A stretch of 64,000 nt of DNA from Dokdonia sinensis (GCF_003688895.1 NZ_REFV01000002.1:300918-364917), one strand, 5' to 3'. Positions 50,212 through 60,203 are shown, counted from the first letter of the stretch. Numbers and translations are program-made. Notes: a model not told the origin generated them from the sequence alone.

Positions 50212-51051
50212 ATGGAAACAGAAAATAATAACCTGAAAAAAGCTTTGGAAGGAGACATTAAAGCCTTTCAAAGTCTATTTGCGGAATTCCAACCACAATT
50301 AAAATCATATTTATATCGCTTACTAACCGACAGAAACGATACTGATGATTTAACGCACGATACGTTTGTAAAGGCATTTGATAAAATCTCGACTTTTAAG
50401 GGTAACTCGGCTTTTAAAACTTGGGTTTTTCAAATCGCCACAAATCTTGCTTACGATTTTTTGAAAAAGAAAAAAAGATGGTTGCCCAATGCGCAAGACC
50501 AAGCAAAATCATTGGCTATGTCAACCGAATACATACAGCAGCTTTTTGTAATGACCAATCAAACTTCTAATCGAGGTCGGTACGAAGTAAAAGAGCATAT
50601 AGATTTTTGCTTTACCTGTATTTCCAAAACCTTGACATTAGAAGAGCAGATTGCCATTATCCTAAAAGATATATATTCTTTTTCAAGAACAGAAATAGTA
50701 GATATTTTGGGCAAAACAGAAGGCGTAGTTAAGCATTTGCTATTCAATGGACGTAAGACAATGATAGAAATTTTTGACAATCGTTGTGCCTTAATCAACA
50801 AAAATGGTGCTTGTCATCAATGTACAGAACTGGCAGGTATTTACAATCCAAAACAGACCAAACAAGAGGAATTGATGAAGATTAAAATGGTTAAGTATTC
50901 AAAGAAAGAACCAAAAGAAAAACTATACCAATTACGTGCTGATTTGGTAGCGGCAATTGACCCTTTAAATAGTGAAGGAGCAGATATGCAAGACATTATA
51001 ATGCAATGCACAAGATTGGCAATTGACGAAATAGAAACCATTCAAAACTAA
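50212..51051 (+). CDS. RNA polymerase sigma factor with Cys-containing C-terminal extension
   Basis: 279 residues. Region 2 at about 20-90 (FAEFQPQLKSYLYRLLTDRN, DTDDLTHDTFVKAFDKISTF) and region 4 at about 125-185 (LEEQIAIILKDIYSFSRTEI). Beyond it is a tail of about 90 residues with NRCALINKNGACHQC, a CxnCxxC pattern that could bind zinc or sense redox state, as in sigma factors with built-in regulators. No separate anti-sigma gene nearby. Probably controls its own operon (SDR, DoxX-like, DUF2461). Confidence 0.88.
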   Translation: METENNNLKKALEGDIKAFQSLFAEFQPQLKSYLYRLLTDRNDTDDLTHDTFVKAFDKISTFKGNSAFKTWVFQIATNLAYDFLKKKKRWLPNAQDQAKSLAMSTEYIQQLFVMTNQTSNRGRYEVKEHIDFCFTCISKTLTLEEQIAIILKDIYSFSRTEIVDILGKTEGVVKHLLFNGRKTMIEIFDNRCALINKNGACHQCTELAGIYNPKQTKQEELMKIKMVKYSKKEPKEKLYQLRADLVAAIDPLNSEGADMQDIIMQCTRLAIDEIETIQN

Positions 51052-51055
51052 AATT

Positions 51056-51721
51056 ATGCTACAAGATAAAACACTTGCTTTTTTGACAGAGCTCAAAAAA
51101 AACAATACAACCGAATGGTTTAAAGACAACCAAACCGATTATAAGAAATCACGAGCAGATTTTGAAAATTTTGTATCTGACATTATAAGCGGACTTGCTT
51201 TCATAGATGGCGATATTGAAAAGCAAGATTTACAAGCCAAAAAATGTATCAAACGAATCAATCGAGATATACGATTTTCAAATGATAAGTCGCCTTATAA
51301 GACCAACTATTTTGCAAATTTTAATCCTGGTGGTCACAAATCAGAACACGCAAGTTATTATCTACATTTAGAACCGAACAATTGTTTTGTGGGTGGCGGA
51401 GTTTATATGCCACAAACACCAACGTTAAATAAGTTCCGTAAGGAAATTGAGCACGACCTAAAAGAATGGGAATCGCTACTGAACTCAAAATCTTTTAAAG
51501 AAACATTCCCAAATGGAATCGAATCGCCATCCGAATTAAAAACTGCACCAAAAGGATTTGACAAAGAAAGTCCAGCAATAGAATATGTACGAAAGAAAGG
51601 GTTCTATACAATGCGGAAATTGACTGATAAGGAAATCACTTCTGAAAGTGCAGTTTCAAAAATCATTGAATATTTTGGCCAAGTAAAACCTATAATAGGA
51701 TTTTTAAATCGAGCGTTATAA
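51056..51721 (+). CDS. DUF2461 domain-containing protein
   Basis: 221 residues. DUF2461: LAFLTELKKNNTTEWFKDNQ, KRINRDIRFSNDKSPYKTNY, YLHLEPNNCFVGGGVYMPQT. Cytoplasmic family of unknown function. Four bases after the sigma factor stop, last gene of the plus-strand block, followed directly by GCCAACGCTT. Confidence 0.88.
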   Translation: MLQDKTLAFLTELKKNNTTEWFKDNQTDYKKSRADFENFVSDIISGLAFIDGDIEKQDLQAKKCIKRINRDIRFSNDKSPYKTNYFANFNPGGHKSEHASYYLHLEPNNCFVGGGVYMPQTPTLNKFRKEIEHDLKEWESLLNSKSFKETFPNGIESPSELKTAPKGFDKESPAIEYVRKKGFYTMRKLTDKEITSESAVSKIIEYFGQVKPIIGFLNRAL

Positions 51722-51723
51722 TT

Positions 51724-51808
51724 GCCAACGCTTTTGTAAGCACATTTGTATTTTTTTTCCACGCATCAGCCAATGTTAAAAATACAAAAGAGCTAACAAG
51801 CCAACGCT
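51724..51808. repeat. GCCAACGCT words at the right edge of the block
   Basis: GCCAACGCTT at 51724-51733 and GCCAACGCT at 51800-51808, matching 48815-48824 at the left edge. Possible recombination-site remnants; no integrase gene is in the window. Confidence 0.45.
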
Positions 51809-51893
51809 ACAAACCGAGCGGAAAAGCAGTACGGAAAAGGGCAGCAGATAACACCAGTATAAAACAAATAAAAAAATCAATCTCAAAAAAAAA

Positions 51894-53108
51894 TTAAGAC
51901 AACATCCCCACAGCCCGCTTAAGCCCATTTACAAAAGTATCAATCTCCTCTTTTGTATTATAAAATGAAAAAGAAGCGCGTACCGTTCCAGGAATTTTAT
52001 AATAGTCCATAATAGGTTGTGCGCAATGATGCCCAGTTCTTACGGCAATGCCCATTTTATCTAAGATAGTCCCGATATCATAAGGATGAATCGCTCCTAC
52101 GTTAAATGAAATCACCGCAGTTTTCTTTGCTGAAGTTCCATAAATTTTTAAACCCTCTATTTCTAGAAGTTGCTTGGTCGCATATTGTAATAATTCTTCC
52201 TCATAAGAAGCTATATTGTCAAAACCTAAACCATTCATATAATCTAGGGCAACTCCTGTAGCGATCCCACCACAGATGTTAGGAGTTCCAGCTTCAAATT
52301 TGTGAGGTAATCCAGCGTAGGTTGTTTTCTCAAAAGAGACTTGATCTATCATCTCGCCGCCACCTTGATAAGGCGGTAATTTAGTGAGCCATTCTTCTTT
52401 TCCGTAAAGAATTCCTACTCCCGTGGGACCACAGATTTTGTGCGCAGAAGTTACGTAAAAGTCAGCGTTTAGGGCTTGTACGTCTGGTTTAATGTGCGGT
52501 GTTGCCTGTGCGCCATCTATGAGAGCTGCGGCACCTACTTTATGTGCTTCAGCGATGATATGCTCAATGGGATTAACTGTCCCTAGTGCGTTTGATACGT
52601 GATTTACAAAAACGAGTTTTAAATTTGGTGTTACCGCTTTCGCGAAAGCGTCCATATCCAACTCCCCACTTTCCGTTTGTGGAATCACTTTAAGCACCGC
52701 TCCCGTTTTCTCGCACAACATTTGCCAAGGCACAATATTACTGTGATGCTCCAGCGCCGAAACCAAAACCTCCTCTCCCTTTTTAAGGATAGAAGCAAAG
52801 CCACTCGCTACCAGATTTATAGCGTGCGTCGTCCCAGAAGTAAAGATAATCTCATAAGGCTGCGCCGCATTAAAATGCTTTTGAATCTTGATACGGGCCT
52901 GCTCATACTTATCTGTTGCCTCCTGCGATAAAGCGTGTACACCGCGATGAATGTTTGCATTGTAGTTAGAATAGTAATCTACAATAGCATCTATTACTAC
53001 TTGAGGTGTTTGAGACGTTGCTGCATTATCAAAATAAATCAAGGGTTGCCCGTTTACCTCCCTTTTAAGGATAGGAAAGTCTTTTCTGATTTTTTTAATG
53101 TCAAGCAT
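51894..53108 (-). CDS. sufS: cysteine desulfurase SufS
   Basis: 404 residues, PLP enzyme that removes sulfur from cysteine as a persulfide for SufE. PLP-binding Lys in TSAHKICGPTGVG, active-site Cys in VRTGHHCAQPIMDYY, and YFDNAATSQTP near the start are intact. The ATG at 53108 (MLDIKKIRKDF) was chosen; an upstream in-frame Met adds 10 residues and is not family-like. A palindrome copy encodes DAFAKAV on a surface helix. A hairpin lies between sufD and sufS. Confidence 0.96.
   Translation of the reverse strand: MLDIKKIRKDFPILKREVNGQPLIYFDNAATSQTPQVVIDAIVDYYSNYNANIHRGVHALSQEATDKYEQARIKIQKHFNAAQPYEIIFTSGTTHAINLVASGFASILKKGEEVLVSALEHHSNIVPWQMLCEKTGAVLKVIPQTESGELDMDAFAKAVTPNLKLVFVNHVSNALGTVNPIEHIIAEAHKVGAAALIDGAQATPHIKPDVQALNADFYVTSAHKICGPTGVGILYGKEEWLTKLPPYQGGGEMIDQVSFEKTTYAGLPHKFEAGTPNICGGIATGVALDYMNGLGFDNIASYEEELLQYATKQLLEIEGLKIYGTSAKKTAVISFNVGAIHPYDIGTILDKMGIAVRTGHHCAQPIMDYYKIPGTVRASFSFYNTKEEIDTFVNGLKRAVGMLS
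52635..52650. repeat. palindrome copy inside sufS
   Basis: 16/16 match, read on the minus strand as AFAKA. Confidence 0.9.
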
Positions 53109-53181
53109 AGTCTGTTTTTTGTTAATGTAAAGATACAATACGTGCGTGTGGGCACAGAAATAGTATTCTTAGGTTTAAGAT

Positions 53182-53210
53182 AAAAAAGCCGCTATTTTCA
53201 AGTAGCGGCT
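53182..53210 (-). terminator. hairpin between sufD and sufS
   Basis: On the minus strand AGCCGCTA pairs with TAGCGGCT across an 8-base loop, followed by TTTTTT; a good terminator shape 22 bases after the sufD stop and 74 before sufS. Confidence 0.75.
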
Positions 53211-53231
53211 TATATTTCATAGGATTAATTT

Positions 53232-54545
53232 TTAAACCTCAAACCCAATATTAACCCCGATCTTCTTGGCAATTAACTTAGTAATTCTCTCTTTAAGTTG
53301 CGGGATTTTTACACTGGACAAAACCGTGTTAGCAAAGGCATACATTAAGAGAGCTCTTCCTTCTTTTTCTCCAATACCACGTGACTGTAAATAAAACAAT
53401 GCGCTTTCATCTAATTGACCGATTGTGCAACCGTGAGAACAACGCACGTCGTCTGCAAAAATCTCTAACTGTGGTTTTGAGTTAATAGTTGCGGTATCGT
53501 CTAGTAAAATGTTATTGTTAGACTGATATGCATTTGTCTTTTGTGCTTCTTTCTCTACCACCACTTTTCCATTAAATACACCCACAGACTTATCTGCAAA
53601 AATGCCTTTATAATCTTGGTGGCTCTCACAATTAGGGGTGATGTGGTGCACGAGTGTGTTATGATCTACGTGCTGCTTACCTTCTATAATGGTCACACCT
53701 TTAAGGATTGAATCCATAAACTCACCTTTTTGATAAAAGTTAAGGTTATTACGGGTAATATTTCCACCTAGAGAGAACGTATGTACAGAAACGATACTTT
53801 CTTTATGCTGCTCAATTTCTGTAGTATCTATAAGCGATGCTTCAAGCTTATCGTTTTGAATCTTGTAATAATCTACAAGCGCTCTTTTGTCTGCATAGAT
53901 TTCTGTAACAGAGTTAGTGAGTACTTTCTTGTCTGTAAGACTCTGGTGGCGTTCTATGATTTGCACTTCAGAGTTTTCTTCGGCGATTATGAGATTACGG
54001 GGTTGTAACATCATTACGTCATTTTCTCCTGTTGAGAAGTGCACAATCTGTATAGGCTTTTCTGCTACTTTTCCTTTTGGGATATAAATATATGCTCCTT
54101 CTTTTGCAAAAGCTGTATTTAGGGAATCCATCGCATCACCCTTTGCAATCTTATTAAAATAGACGTCTATGACCTGCTTGTACTTAGGCTTTGTAAGCGC
54201 CGCTCCCATTGTACATACATCTATGCCATCGTGCGTGGTATCCGACAAATAAGAACTAAAGACCCCATCTACAAAAACAATTTTGTAAGTGTCTACGTCA
54301 TTTAAGAAATATTGCTTAACATCTTTAAAATCCAGTGCAGCTTCCTTTGACGGAAAAATACCGTAATCTTCTTTTAAGATGCTGTTGAGCGAAGTGTACT
54401 TCCAGTTCTCTAATTTCTTAGTTGGGAATCCCTCTGCTTCAAAAGTCTTAATCGCCTCGTTACGGATATCGTAAATGGGAGAGTCTGCATCAATACTCTC
54501 TTGAAGTACGATGTGGTTACTTACTAATTTATCTTTTAAACTCAT
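53232..54545 (-). CDS. sufD: SufD, Fe-S scaffold component
   Basis: 437 residues, right-handed beta-helix partner of SufB in the SufBC2D scaffold. AQKTNAYQSNNNILLDDTAT, FADDVRCSHGCTIGQLDESA and YLQSRGIGEKEGRALLMYAF are diagnostic. Follows sufC after an 84-base repeat-rich spacer. Confidence 0.94.
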   Translation of the reverse strand: MSLKDKLVSNHIVLQESIDADSPIYDIRNEAIKTFEAEGFPTKKLENWKYTSLNSILKEDYGIFPSKEAALDFKDVKQYFLNDVDTYKIVFVDGVFSSYLSDTTHDGIDVCTMGAALTKPKYKQVIDVYFNKIAKGDAMDSLNTAFAKEGAYIYIPKGKVAEKPIQIVHFSTGENDVMMLQPRNLIIAEENSEVQIIERHQSLTDKKVLTNSVTEIYADKRALVDYYKIQNDKLEASLIDTTEIEQHKESIVSVHTFSLGGNITRNNLNFYQKGEFMDSILKGVTIIEGKQHVDHNTLVHHITPNCESHQDYKGIFADKSVGVFNGKVVVEKEAQKTNAYQSNNNILLDDTATINSKPQLEIFADDVRCSHGCTIGQLDESALFYLQSRGIGEKEGRALLMYAFANTVLSSVKIPQLKERITKLIAKKIGVNIGFEV

Positions 54546-54556
54546 TTCATTCTAGT

Positions 54557-54626
54557 TATGAGTCTTGAGTCTTGAGTTTTGAGCAAAGTGTTCCCACTCA
54601 TAGCTCATAGCTCATAGCTCAAAACT
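54557..54626. repeat. tandem heptad repeats between sufC and sufD
   Basis: Left part repeats GAGTCTT (about three times, ending GTTTTGAGC), right part repeats CATAGCT three times and ends GCTCAAAACT; the innermost and outermost 10-mers are complementary, so a hairpin is possible. Confidence 0.75.
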
Positions 54627-54629
54627 TAT

Positions 54630-55382
54630 TTATGCCCCTACTTCTTCCTTCAACCAATCATACCCTTTCTCCTCAAGTTCTAGAGCAAGCTCTTTTCCTC
54701 CTGAACGTACGATTTTACCATCCATAAGGACGTGTACATAATCTGGTACGATATATTCTAATAGACGCTGGTAGTGGGTGATGACTAAAACAGCATTGTC
54801 TTTGCTCTTAAGCTTGTTTACTCCATTTGCAACAATGCGCAGGGCATCAATATCTAGTCCTGAATCTGTTTCATCTAAGATCGCGAGTTTAGGCTCTAGC
54901 ATTGCCATTTGGAAAATCTCATTTCTTTTCTTTTCACCTCCAGAGAATCCTACGTTTAAAGATCGAGAGAGGAATTTACGGTCCATCTCAAGAAGCTCTG
55001 CTTTCTCACGGATTTTTTTAAGCATCTCGCCCGCTGGCATGTCTTCAAGACCTTTTGCTTTACGTGTTTGATTTATGGCTGTTTTGATGAAGTTTGTAAC
55101 AGAAACTCCAGGAATCTCAACAGGATACTGAAATGAAAGAAAAACACCATTGTGTGCTCTTTCCTCTGGATCCATTTCTAGTATAGACTCACCCTCGAGC
55201 TCAATATCACCTTTGCTCACTTCGTACTCCTCTTTTCCTGCTATGGCAGATGCTAGTGTACTTTTACCAGAGCCGTTAGGCCCCATAATAGCGTGTACTT
55301 CACCAGCTTTTATATCAAGATTGATTCCTTTAAGAATGTCTTTTTCGTCTATTCCTGCGTGCAGGTCTTTAATTGATAACAT
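54630..55382 (-). CDS. sufC: SufC ATPase
   Basis: 250 residues, ABC-type ATPase of the SufBCD complex, cytoplasmic. Walker [13 protein letters not shown], signature [11 protein letters not shown], Walker [15 protein letters not shown] and H-loop VITHYQ. Lies 34 bases after the lipoprotein gene. Confidence 0.97.
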   Translation of the reverse strand: MLSIKDLHAGIDEKDILKGINLDIKAGEVHAIMGPNGSGKSTLASAIAGKEEYEVSKGDIELEGESILEMDPEERAHNGVFLSFQYPVEIPGVSVTNFIKTAINQTRKAKGLEDMPAGEMLKKIREKAELLEMDRKFLSRSLNVGFSGGEKKRNEIFQMAMLEPKLAILDETDSGLDIDALRIVANGVNKLKSKDNAVLVITHYQRLLEYIVPDYVHVLMDGKIVRSGGKELALELEEKGYDWLKEEVGA

Positions 55383-55416
55383 TTGTTCTGTATTTAAATC
55401 TTTATCTATTTGATGT

Positions 55417-55836
55417 CTACTTTCCAGAGTTTTTCCCTGATTCTATTTTTACAGCACCTTCTGGAGAAGGTTCCATCACTTTTAATATTTCTTTTATGGC
55501 AACTACTTCTGGCCAGCCTTCGCCACCAGCTTTGAGTGCAGGATTAGGCATCACTTCACCACGTATCACTACAGGTACCATGTCAAAATCCTCCTTTTTC
55601 TTCTTTGCAACTTGATTTGCAAGTTCTTGCATTTTGTCATCTATAACAACGCCATAGATTTTACTACCACAATTTAAAACAGCAGCATCTGCTAGGTAAA
55701 TAAATTCTCCTCGCAATAACTTATAATCGTCTTTGGGAGATTCCTTTGTAACCGTTGTAGTGTCTTCATTTTTAGTATCTTCTTTACAGCTTGTAAAGGC
55801 TACTAAAACAGCAAAAAGCAATATAATTTTTTTCAT
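55417..55836 (-). CDS. lipoprotein of unknown function inside the suf operon
   Basis: 139 residues. Lipobox [12 protein letters not shown] (Cys about residue 17), Thr/Lys-rich linker, then a small domain: [60 protein letters not shown]. No domain recognised with certainty. It sits between sufB and sufC on the same strand with short gaps, so is co-transcribed; a link to the envelope or to iron supply is possible but unproven. Confidence 0.75.
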   Translation of the reverse strand: MKKIILLFAVLVAFTSCKEDTKNEDTTTVTKESPKDDYKLLRGEFIYLADAAVLNCGSKIYGVVIDDKMQELANQVAKKKKEDFDMVPVVIRGEVMPNPALKAGGEGWPEVVAIKEILKVMEPSPEGAVKIESGKNSGK

Positions 55837-55930
55837 TTTTTATACTTCAATAAATATTAGATTGATTGTTTTCTAGTTACGCTACTTCGACTGTGCTCTG
55901 CATAGATTTTGCAAAAGCGTAAAACAAAAT

Positions 55931-57376
55931 TTATCCCACAGAACCCTCAAGACTGATTTCAAGTAACTTCTGGGCCTCAACAGCAAACTCCATAGGGAGT
56001 TTATTGAGAACTTCTTTACTAAAACCATTAACAATAAGTGCAATTGCCTTTTCAGTATCTATCCCGCGCTGGTTGCAATAAAATATCTGATCTTCCCCGA
56101 TCTTACTCGTTGTAGCTTCGTGCTCTACTTGGGCTGTCTTATTTTTTGCCTCTATGTATGGAAACGTGTGTGCTCCGCATTCATTACCCATTAACAGAGA
56201 GTCACATTGCGAAAAGTTACGAGCGTTTGTAGCGCCACTATTTATCTTTACAAGACCACGATATGAGTTCTGAGATTTCCCAGCAGAGATTCCTTTTGAG
56301 ATAATCGTACTCTTTGTATTCTTACCTAGGTGAACCATTTTTGTTCCCGTATCTGCTTGCTGATGGTTGTTTGTAACCGCAATCGAGTAAAACTCACCTA
56401 TGGAGTTATCTCCTTTTAGAATACAGGAAGGATATTTCCAAGTTACGGCGCTTCCTGTTTCTACTTGGGTCCACGAGATTTTTGCATTCTTCTCACAAAG
56501 ACCACGCTTGGTTACAAAGTTGTAAACACCACCTTTACCCTCGGCATTACCAGGGTACCAGTTTTGTACCGTAGAATATTTGATCTCTGCATCATCCATT
56601 GCGATAAGCTCAACTACCGCAGCGTGTAACTGATTTTCATCACGACTTGGGGCTGTACATCCCTCTAGGTAACTTACATAACTACCTTCATCTGCTACGA
56701 GTAGTGTTCTTTCAAATTGTCCTGTTCCTCCTTGGTTAATTCGGAAGTAGGTAGAAAGCTCCATAGGGCATTTTACACCCTTAGGGATGTAACAAAAAGA
56801 GCCATCAGAGAATACTGCGCTATTTAAGGCTGCATAGTAATTATCCTTTACAGGAACAATAGTTCCTAAATGTTTGCGTACAAGTTCTGGATATTCCTTA
56901 ATTGCTTCAGAAATACTCATAAAAATAATTCCCTTCTCGCCGAGCGTCTTTTTGAACGTAGTTGCTACAGAAACTGAATCTACAACAATATCCATCGCGA
57001 CATTGTTCATTTTCTTTTGCTCATCTACAGAGATCCCCAGCTTTTTATACATTGCTAGTAATTCTGGATCTACATCGTCCAAGGTTTTATTAGGGTCTAT
57101 TGCCTTAGGCGCAGAGTAGTAGGCAATGTTCTGAAAATCTGGTTTTTCATAATTTACGTTTGCCCAATCTGGTTCTTCCATAGATTGCCAGACTTTAAAT
57201 GCTTCCAGTCTCCACTCGGTCATCCATTGTGGCTCCTCTTTCTTTGCAGAAATTGCCCTAATGATATCCTCATTTAATCCTACGGGGAATGTTTCAGAAT
57301 CAATATCTGTAAAAAAACCATATTCATATTCTTTGGTTTTTAATTCTTCCCTTAAATCGTCTTCTGTATATGCCAT
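55931..57376 (-). CDS. sufB: SufB, Fe-S scaffold component
   Basis: 481 residues, main scaffold on which clusters are built. [80 protein letters not shown] and [19 protein letters not shown] match the family. Start ATG at 57376. Confidence 0.97.
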   Translation of the reverse strand: MAYTEDDLREELKTKEYEYGFFTDIDSETFPVGLNEDIIRAISAKKEEPQWMTEWRLEAFKVWQSMEEPDWANVNYEKPDFQNIAYYSAPKAIDPNKTLDDVDPELLAMYKKLGISVDEQKKMNNVAMDIVVDSVSVATTFKKTLGEKGIIFMSISEAIKEYPELVRKHLGTIVPVKDNYYAALNSAVFSDGSFCYIPKGVKCPMELSTYFRINQGGTGQFERTLLVADEGSYVSYLEGCTAPSRDENQLHAAVVELIAMDDAEIKYSTVQNWYPGNAEGKGGVYNFVTKRGLCEKNAKISWTQVETGSAVTWKYPSCILKGDNSIGEFYSIAVTNNHQQADTGTKMVHLGKNTKSTIISKGISAGKSQNSYRGLVKINSGATNARNFSQCDSLLMGNECGAHTFPYIEAKNKTAQVEHEATTSKIGEDQIFYCNQRGIDTEKAIALIVNGFSKEVLNKLPMEFAVEAQKLLEISLEGSVG

Positions 57377-57396
57377 TTTGTTTTTTTCTTATCTAC

Positions 57397-57546
57397 TCAC
57401 TTGAAAAGCTTTTCCCATTTTTTACGTCTTTCCTCATTGTAATTTGGTGACGGGAAGGGACGGGTTTTCTTATGATGACTATCTCTCTTTCTGTTCTTTT
57501 TACGAAGTTCCGAGTATATCGGAAAAAGAAAAATAGGTGTTGCCAT
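57397..57546 (-). CDS. 49-residue basic protein between sufA and sufB
   Basis: Starts MATPIFLFPIYSELRKKNRK and ends RRKKWEKLFK; a hydrophobic start followed by a highly basic half. Same strand as the suf genes, 20 bases before sufB. Could be a real co-transcribed small protein or a chance frame. Confidence 0.4.
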   Translation of the reverse strand: MATPIFLFPIYSELRKKNRKRDSHHKKTRPFPSPNYNEERRKKWEKLFK

Positions 57547-57578
57547 TTTTAATGTTATAAGCTTACTATCACTTCTTC

Positions 57579-57594
57579 CGCTTTCGCGAAAGCG
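57579..57594. repeat. palindrome copy between sufA and the small basic gene
   Basis: 16/16 match, intergenic, 7 bases after the sufA stop codon on the minus strand. Confidence 0.9.
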
Positions 57595-57600
57595 TAAAAA

Positions 57601-57930
57601 CTATAATGAAAAGCTCTCGCCACAACCACAAGTACGTTGTGCATTTGGGTTGTTAAAGACAAAACCTTTACCGTTAAGACCGCCGCTATATTCTAGCGTT
57701 GTCCCGATGAGGTAGAGAAAACTCTTCTTGTCTACAATGAGTTTCACCTCGTTGTCTTCAAAAACCTTATCATCTTCTGCCTGTTCTTTATCAAACTTTA
57801 GTTCGTACGAAAGTCCTGAGCAACCACCGCTGGTCACGCCCACACGAACATAGTCTGAAACCACGTTGTAACCGTCGTCTTGCATTAAGGCGGCGATCCT
57901 ACGCTTTGCTTCTGGTGTTACTTTAATCAT
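57601..57930 (-). CDS. sufA: HesB/IscA-type A-type carrier (SufA-like)
   Basis: 109 residues. Carries or delivers clusters to clients; the three conserved Cys are in SGGCSGLSYE and RTCGCGESFSL. The ATG at 57930 (MIKVTPEAKRRIA) was chosen; an 18-codon in-frame extension overlaps the promoter. First gene of the suf operon. Confidence 0.95.
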   Translation of the reverse strand: MIKVTPEAKRRIAALMQDDGYNVVSDYVRVGVTSGGCSGLSYELKFDKEQAEDDKVFEDNEVKLIVDKKSFLYLIGTTLEYSGGLNGKGFVFNNPNAQRTCGCGESFSL

Positions 57931-57949
57931 AATCGTTCTAAATTGGGTG

Positions 57950-57957
57950 CAAATATA
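57950..57957 (-). promoter_or_regulatory. candidate suf operon -7 box
   Basis: Minus strand TATATTTG fits TAnnTTTG exactly, 19 bases before the sufA ATG; TTG at 57982-57984 is a possible -33 element with a slightly long spacing (24 bases). Confidence 0.55.
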
Positions 57958-58135
57958 CGGCTTAAGTCCCGTTTTACCATACAACCTAACATATTACTAA
58001 CAGATGGTATGATAGGTGTTTTCTATGGTTTAATGCACTCCTCACTACGTGAGAGGTAGGTTTGCAAAAGGTGTGATAATAGACAAGCTACTCAGCGTAG
58101 AAATCATTCTTTTTGTAATTTCACAAAAAACGCGC

Positions 58136-60169
58136 GTGACTCATTATAGTTTTCTTTCATTATTCTTTTTTCTTTCTGTTGTAGTATCTTCCTATGCCCA
58201 AACGAATACTATCTTGCCACAACAAATAGACACTGTTGTTATCACGGCATCACGTATAAAAATACCGCTTAAAAAAGCACCGCAAGCTATATCTATTTTT
58301 AATGCCTCGCCTATTTCTGAAAGTAAGCCACAGCAATCTCTACAGGAATATATCCAGCAAATGCCCGGTGTGTTTGCTCAGAATGCAAATAATTACGCTC
58401 AGGATTTGCGCATTTCCATACGTGGTTTTGGGGCTAGGGCAGCTTTTGGGATACGAGGCATAAAGCTTATGGTAGACGGAATTCCAGAAACAACGCCAGA
58501 TGGCCAGGGACAGCTGGACAATCTTAATCTTGGAATTATAAACCGTATCGAAGTGATAAAGGGCGCAAGTTCTAGTTTGTACGGTAATGCTTCGGGAGGC
58601 GTAATTCAGATTGAGACGACAGATTTTGAATCTAGTTTTGCAAAAGCAAAAATCACACAAGCTTCCTACGCTTTTCAAAACTATCAAGTCACCACAGGAT
58701 TTGGCGATTTAAATGCAAATATCGTCATCCACGGAAGCTACGCAGCATCAGACGGCTACAGGGACCATAGTGGTTTTATCCAGAATAACCTCAATGCAAA
58801 GGGAAGTTTTATAGTAAACGATAAGCTCAAAATCAAAAGTATTTTAAATTACAGCAATTCCCCAAAAGCAGACGATGCGGGAGGACTAACCGCCGAAGAA
58901 GTAGAAGAAAACCGAAGACAAGCAAGAGATCGTAATTTACTCTTTGACGGAGGGGAGCGCATCAGCCAGCTTAAGGCAGGCGGGAGTTTTGAATATACAT
59001 TTTCGGATATTAAACGGTTTAGTGGCTACGCATTTTACAATCGAAGGGATTTTGAAAACAAACTTCCTTTTGAAAATGGTGGGCAAGTTCAATTGGAACG
59101 AGATTATATCGGTCAGGGCTTGAGTTTTTCTTATGATAAAGGGAGTTATAAGCTGCAAACTGGATATGATTTTGGGTATCAAAATGACAATAGGCAGCGG
59201 TTTAACAATCTGGAAGGTGACCGCGGTGCACTCACCTTAGACCAAGCAGAACGATTTACAAACCTTGGGGTATATCTCGTGCAACATTTGGAACTTAATA
59301 AATGGTATTTTACTACTGGCGTCCGTTTTGATTATAACAAACTCGCCGCCATAGATGCTTTTCTGGAAGATGATGATGACTCTGGCGATATAACTTTAAA
59401 TGGGTTTAATCCGAGCATTGGTGCGAGCTACGCTATTGCACAAAAACACACCCTGTTTACTAATTTCTCCACAGGATTTGAGACACCTGCGCTTTCTGAA
59501 CTTTCGGCAAATCCTGATGGGGGGCAAGGCTTTAACGAAAGCCTAAAATCGCAAAGTACCATCAATTTTGAACTCGGACTTCGCGGTCGTATCGCTTCCA
59601 ACTTTAGTTACAATTTTGCCACTTTTTATATTGAAACTCAAGATGACTTAGTTCCTTTTGAGCTCGAAGCTTTTCAGGGGAGGACTTTTTTTAGAAATGC
59701 TGGAGAAACGATGCGCAAAGGAATTGAGATTGAAGCGGCGTACGCTTTTGCAAAAGCGTGGAACATCTCATCCTCCTTCACGCAAGCAAGTTACACCTAC
59801 AAGAATTACATGGTGACCGATACAGATTTCTCTGGAAATGACTTGCCTGGAATACCTCAAACTACTTTCAGTTCAAGTATAAATTATGTTCCTCTTAGTG
59901 GTTTTTACGGATCAATAAATTCTTCCATTTTAGGAAGCCTCTTTGCAGATGATGCTAACGAAACTAAGGTAGACGGATATGAACTCGTAAATATAGTTTT
60001 GGGCTATCATCATAAGTTTAAAAAATGGACATTTAAACCATTTGTAGGCGTAAATAATTTGCTAGATGAGCGGTATAATGACAATGTACGTATCAATGCC
60101 TTTGGCGGGCGTTATTTTGAACCTGCGCTGGGGTTTAATGTATACGGAGGGATTTTAATTAATCTATAA
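58136..60169 (+). CDS. TonB-dependent receptor
   Basis: 677 residues. No carboxypeptidase-regulatory domain; after the signal peptide (SSYAQTNTI) the TonB box-like DTVVITASR and plug (QQSLQEYIQQMPGVFAQNAN, IRGFGARAAFGIRGIKLMVD) lead into a barrel of FecA/iron-siderophore type (GFETPALSELSANPDGGQGF; C-terminal LGFNVYGGILINL). GTG at 58136 gives a clean signal peptide; an earlier GTG at 58049 would add 29 odd residues. The suf operon on the other side makes iron a plausible substrate, but this is inference. Palindrome variants encode SFAKAK and AFAKAW. Confidence 0.88.
   Translation: MTHYSFLSLFFFLSVVVSSYAQTNTILPQQIDTVVITASRIKIPLKKAPQAISIFNASPISESKPQQSLQEYIQQMPGVFAQNANNYAQDLRISIRGFGARAAFGIRGIKLMVDGIPETTPDGQGQLDNLNLGIINRIEVIKGASSSLYGNASGGVIQIETTDFESSFAKAKITQASYAFQNYQVTTGFGDLNANIVIHGSYAASDGYRDHSGFIQNNLNAKGSFIVNDKLKIKSILNYSNSPKADDAGGLTAEEVEENRRQARDRNLLFDGGERISQLKAGGSFEYTFSDIKRFSGYAFYNRRDFENKLPFENGGQVQLERDYIGQGLSFSYDKGSYKLQTGYDFGYQNDNRQRFNNLEGDRGALTLDQAERFTNLGVYLVQHLELNKWYFTTGVRFDYNKLAAIDAFLEDDDDSGDITLNGFNPSIGASYAIAQKHTLFTNFSTGFETPALSELSANPDGGQGFNESLKSQSTINFELGLRGRIASNFSYNFATFYIETQDDLVPFELEAFQGRTFFRNAGETMRKGIEIEAAYAFAKAWNISSSFTQASYTYKNYMVTDTDFSGNDLPGIPQTTFSSSINYVPLSGFYGSINSSILGSLFADDANETKVDGYELVNIVLGYHHKFKKWTFKPFVGVNNLLDERYNDNVRINAFGGRYFEPALGFNVYGGILINL
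59743..59758. repeat. diverged palindrome in the receptor gene
   Basis: CGCTTTTGCAAAAGCG, still a perfect palindrome but with TTTTGCAAAA in the core; translated AFAKA. Confidence 0.65.
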
Positions 60170-60203
60170 TTATTTTATATTTAGATGTTTGTAACGTCTA
60201 GAT

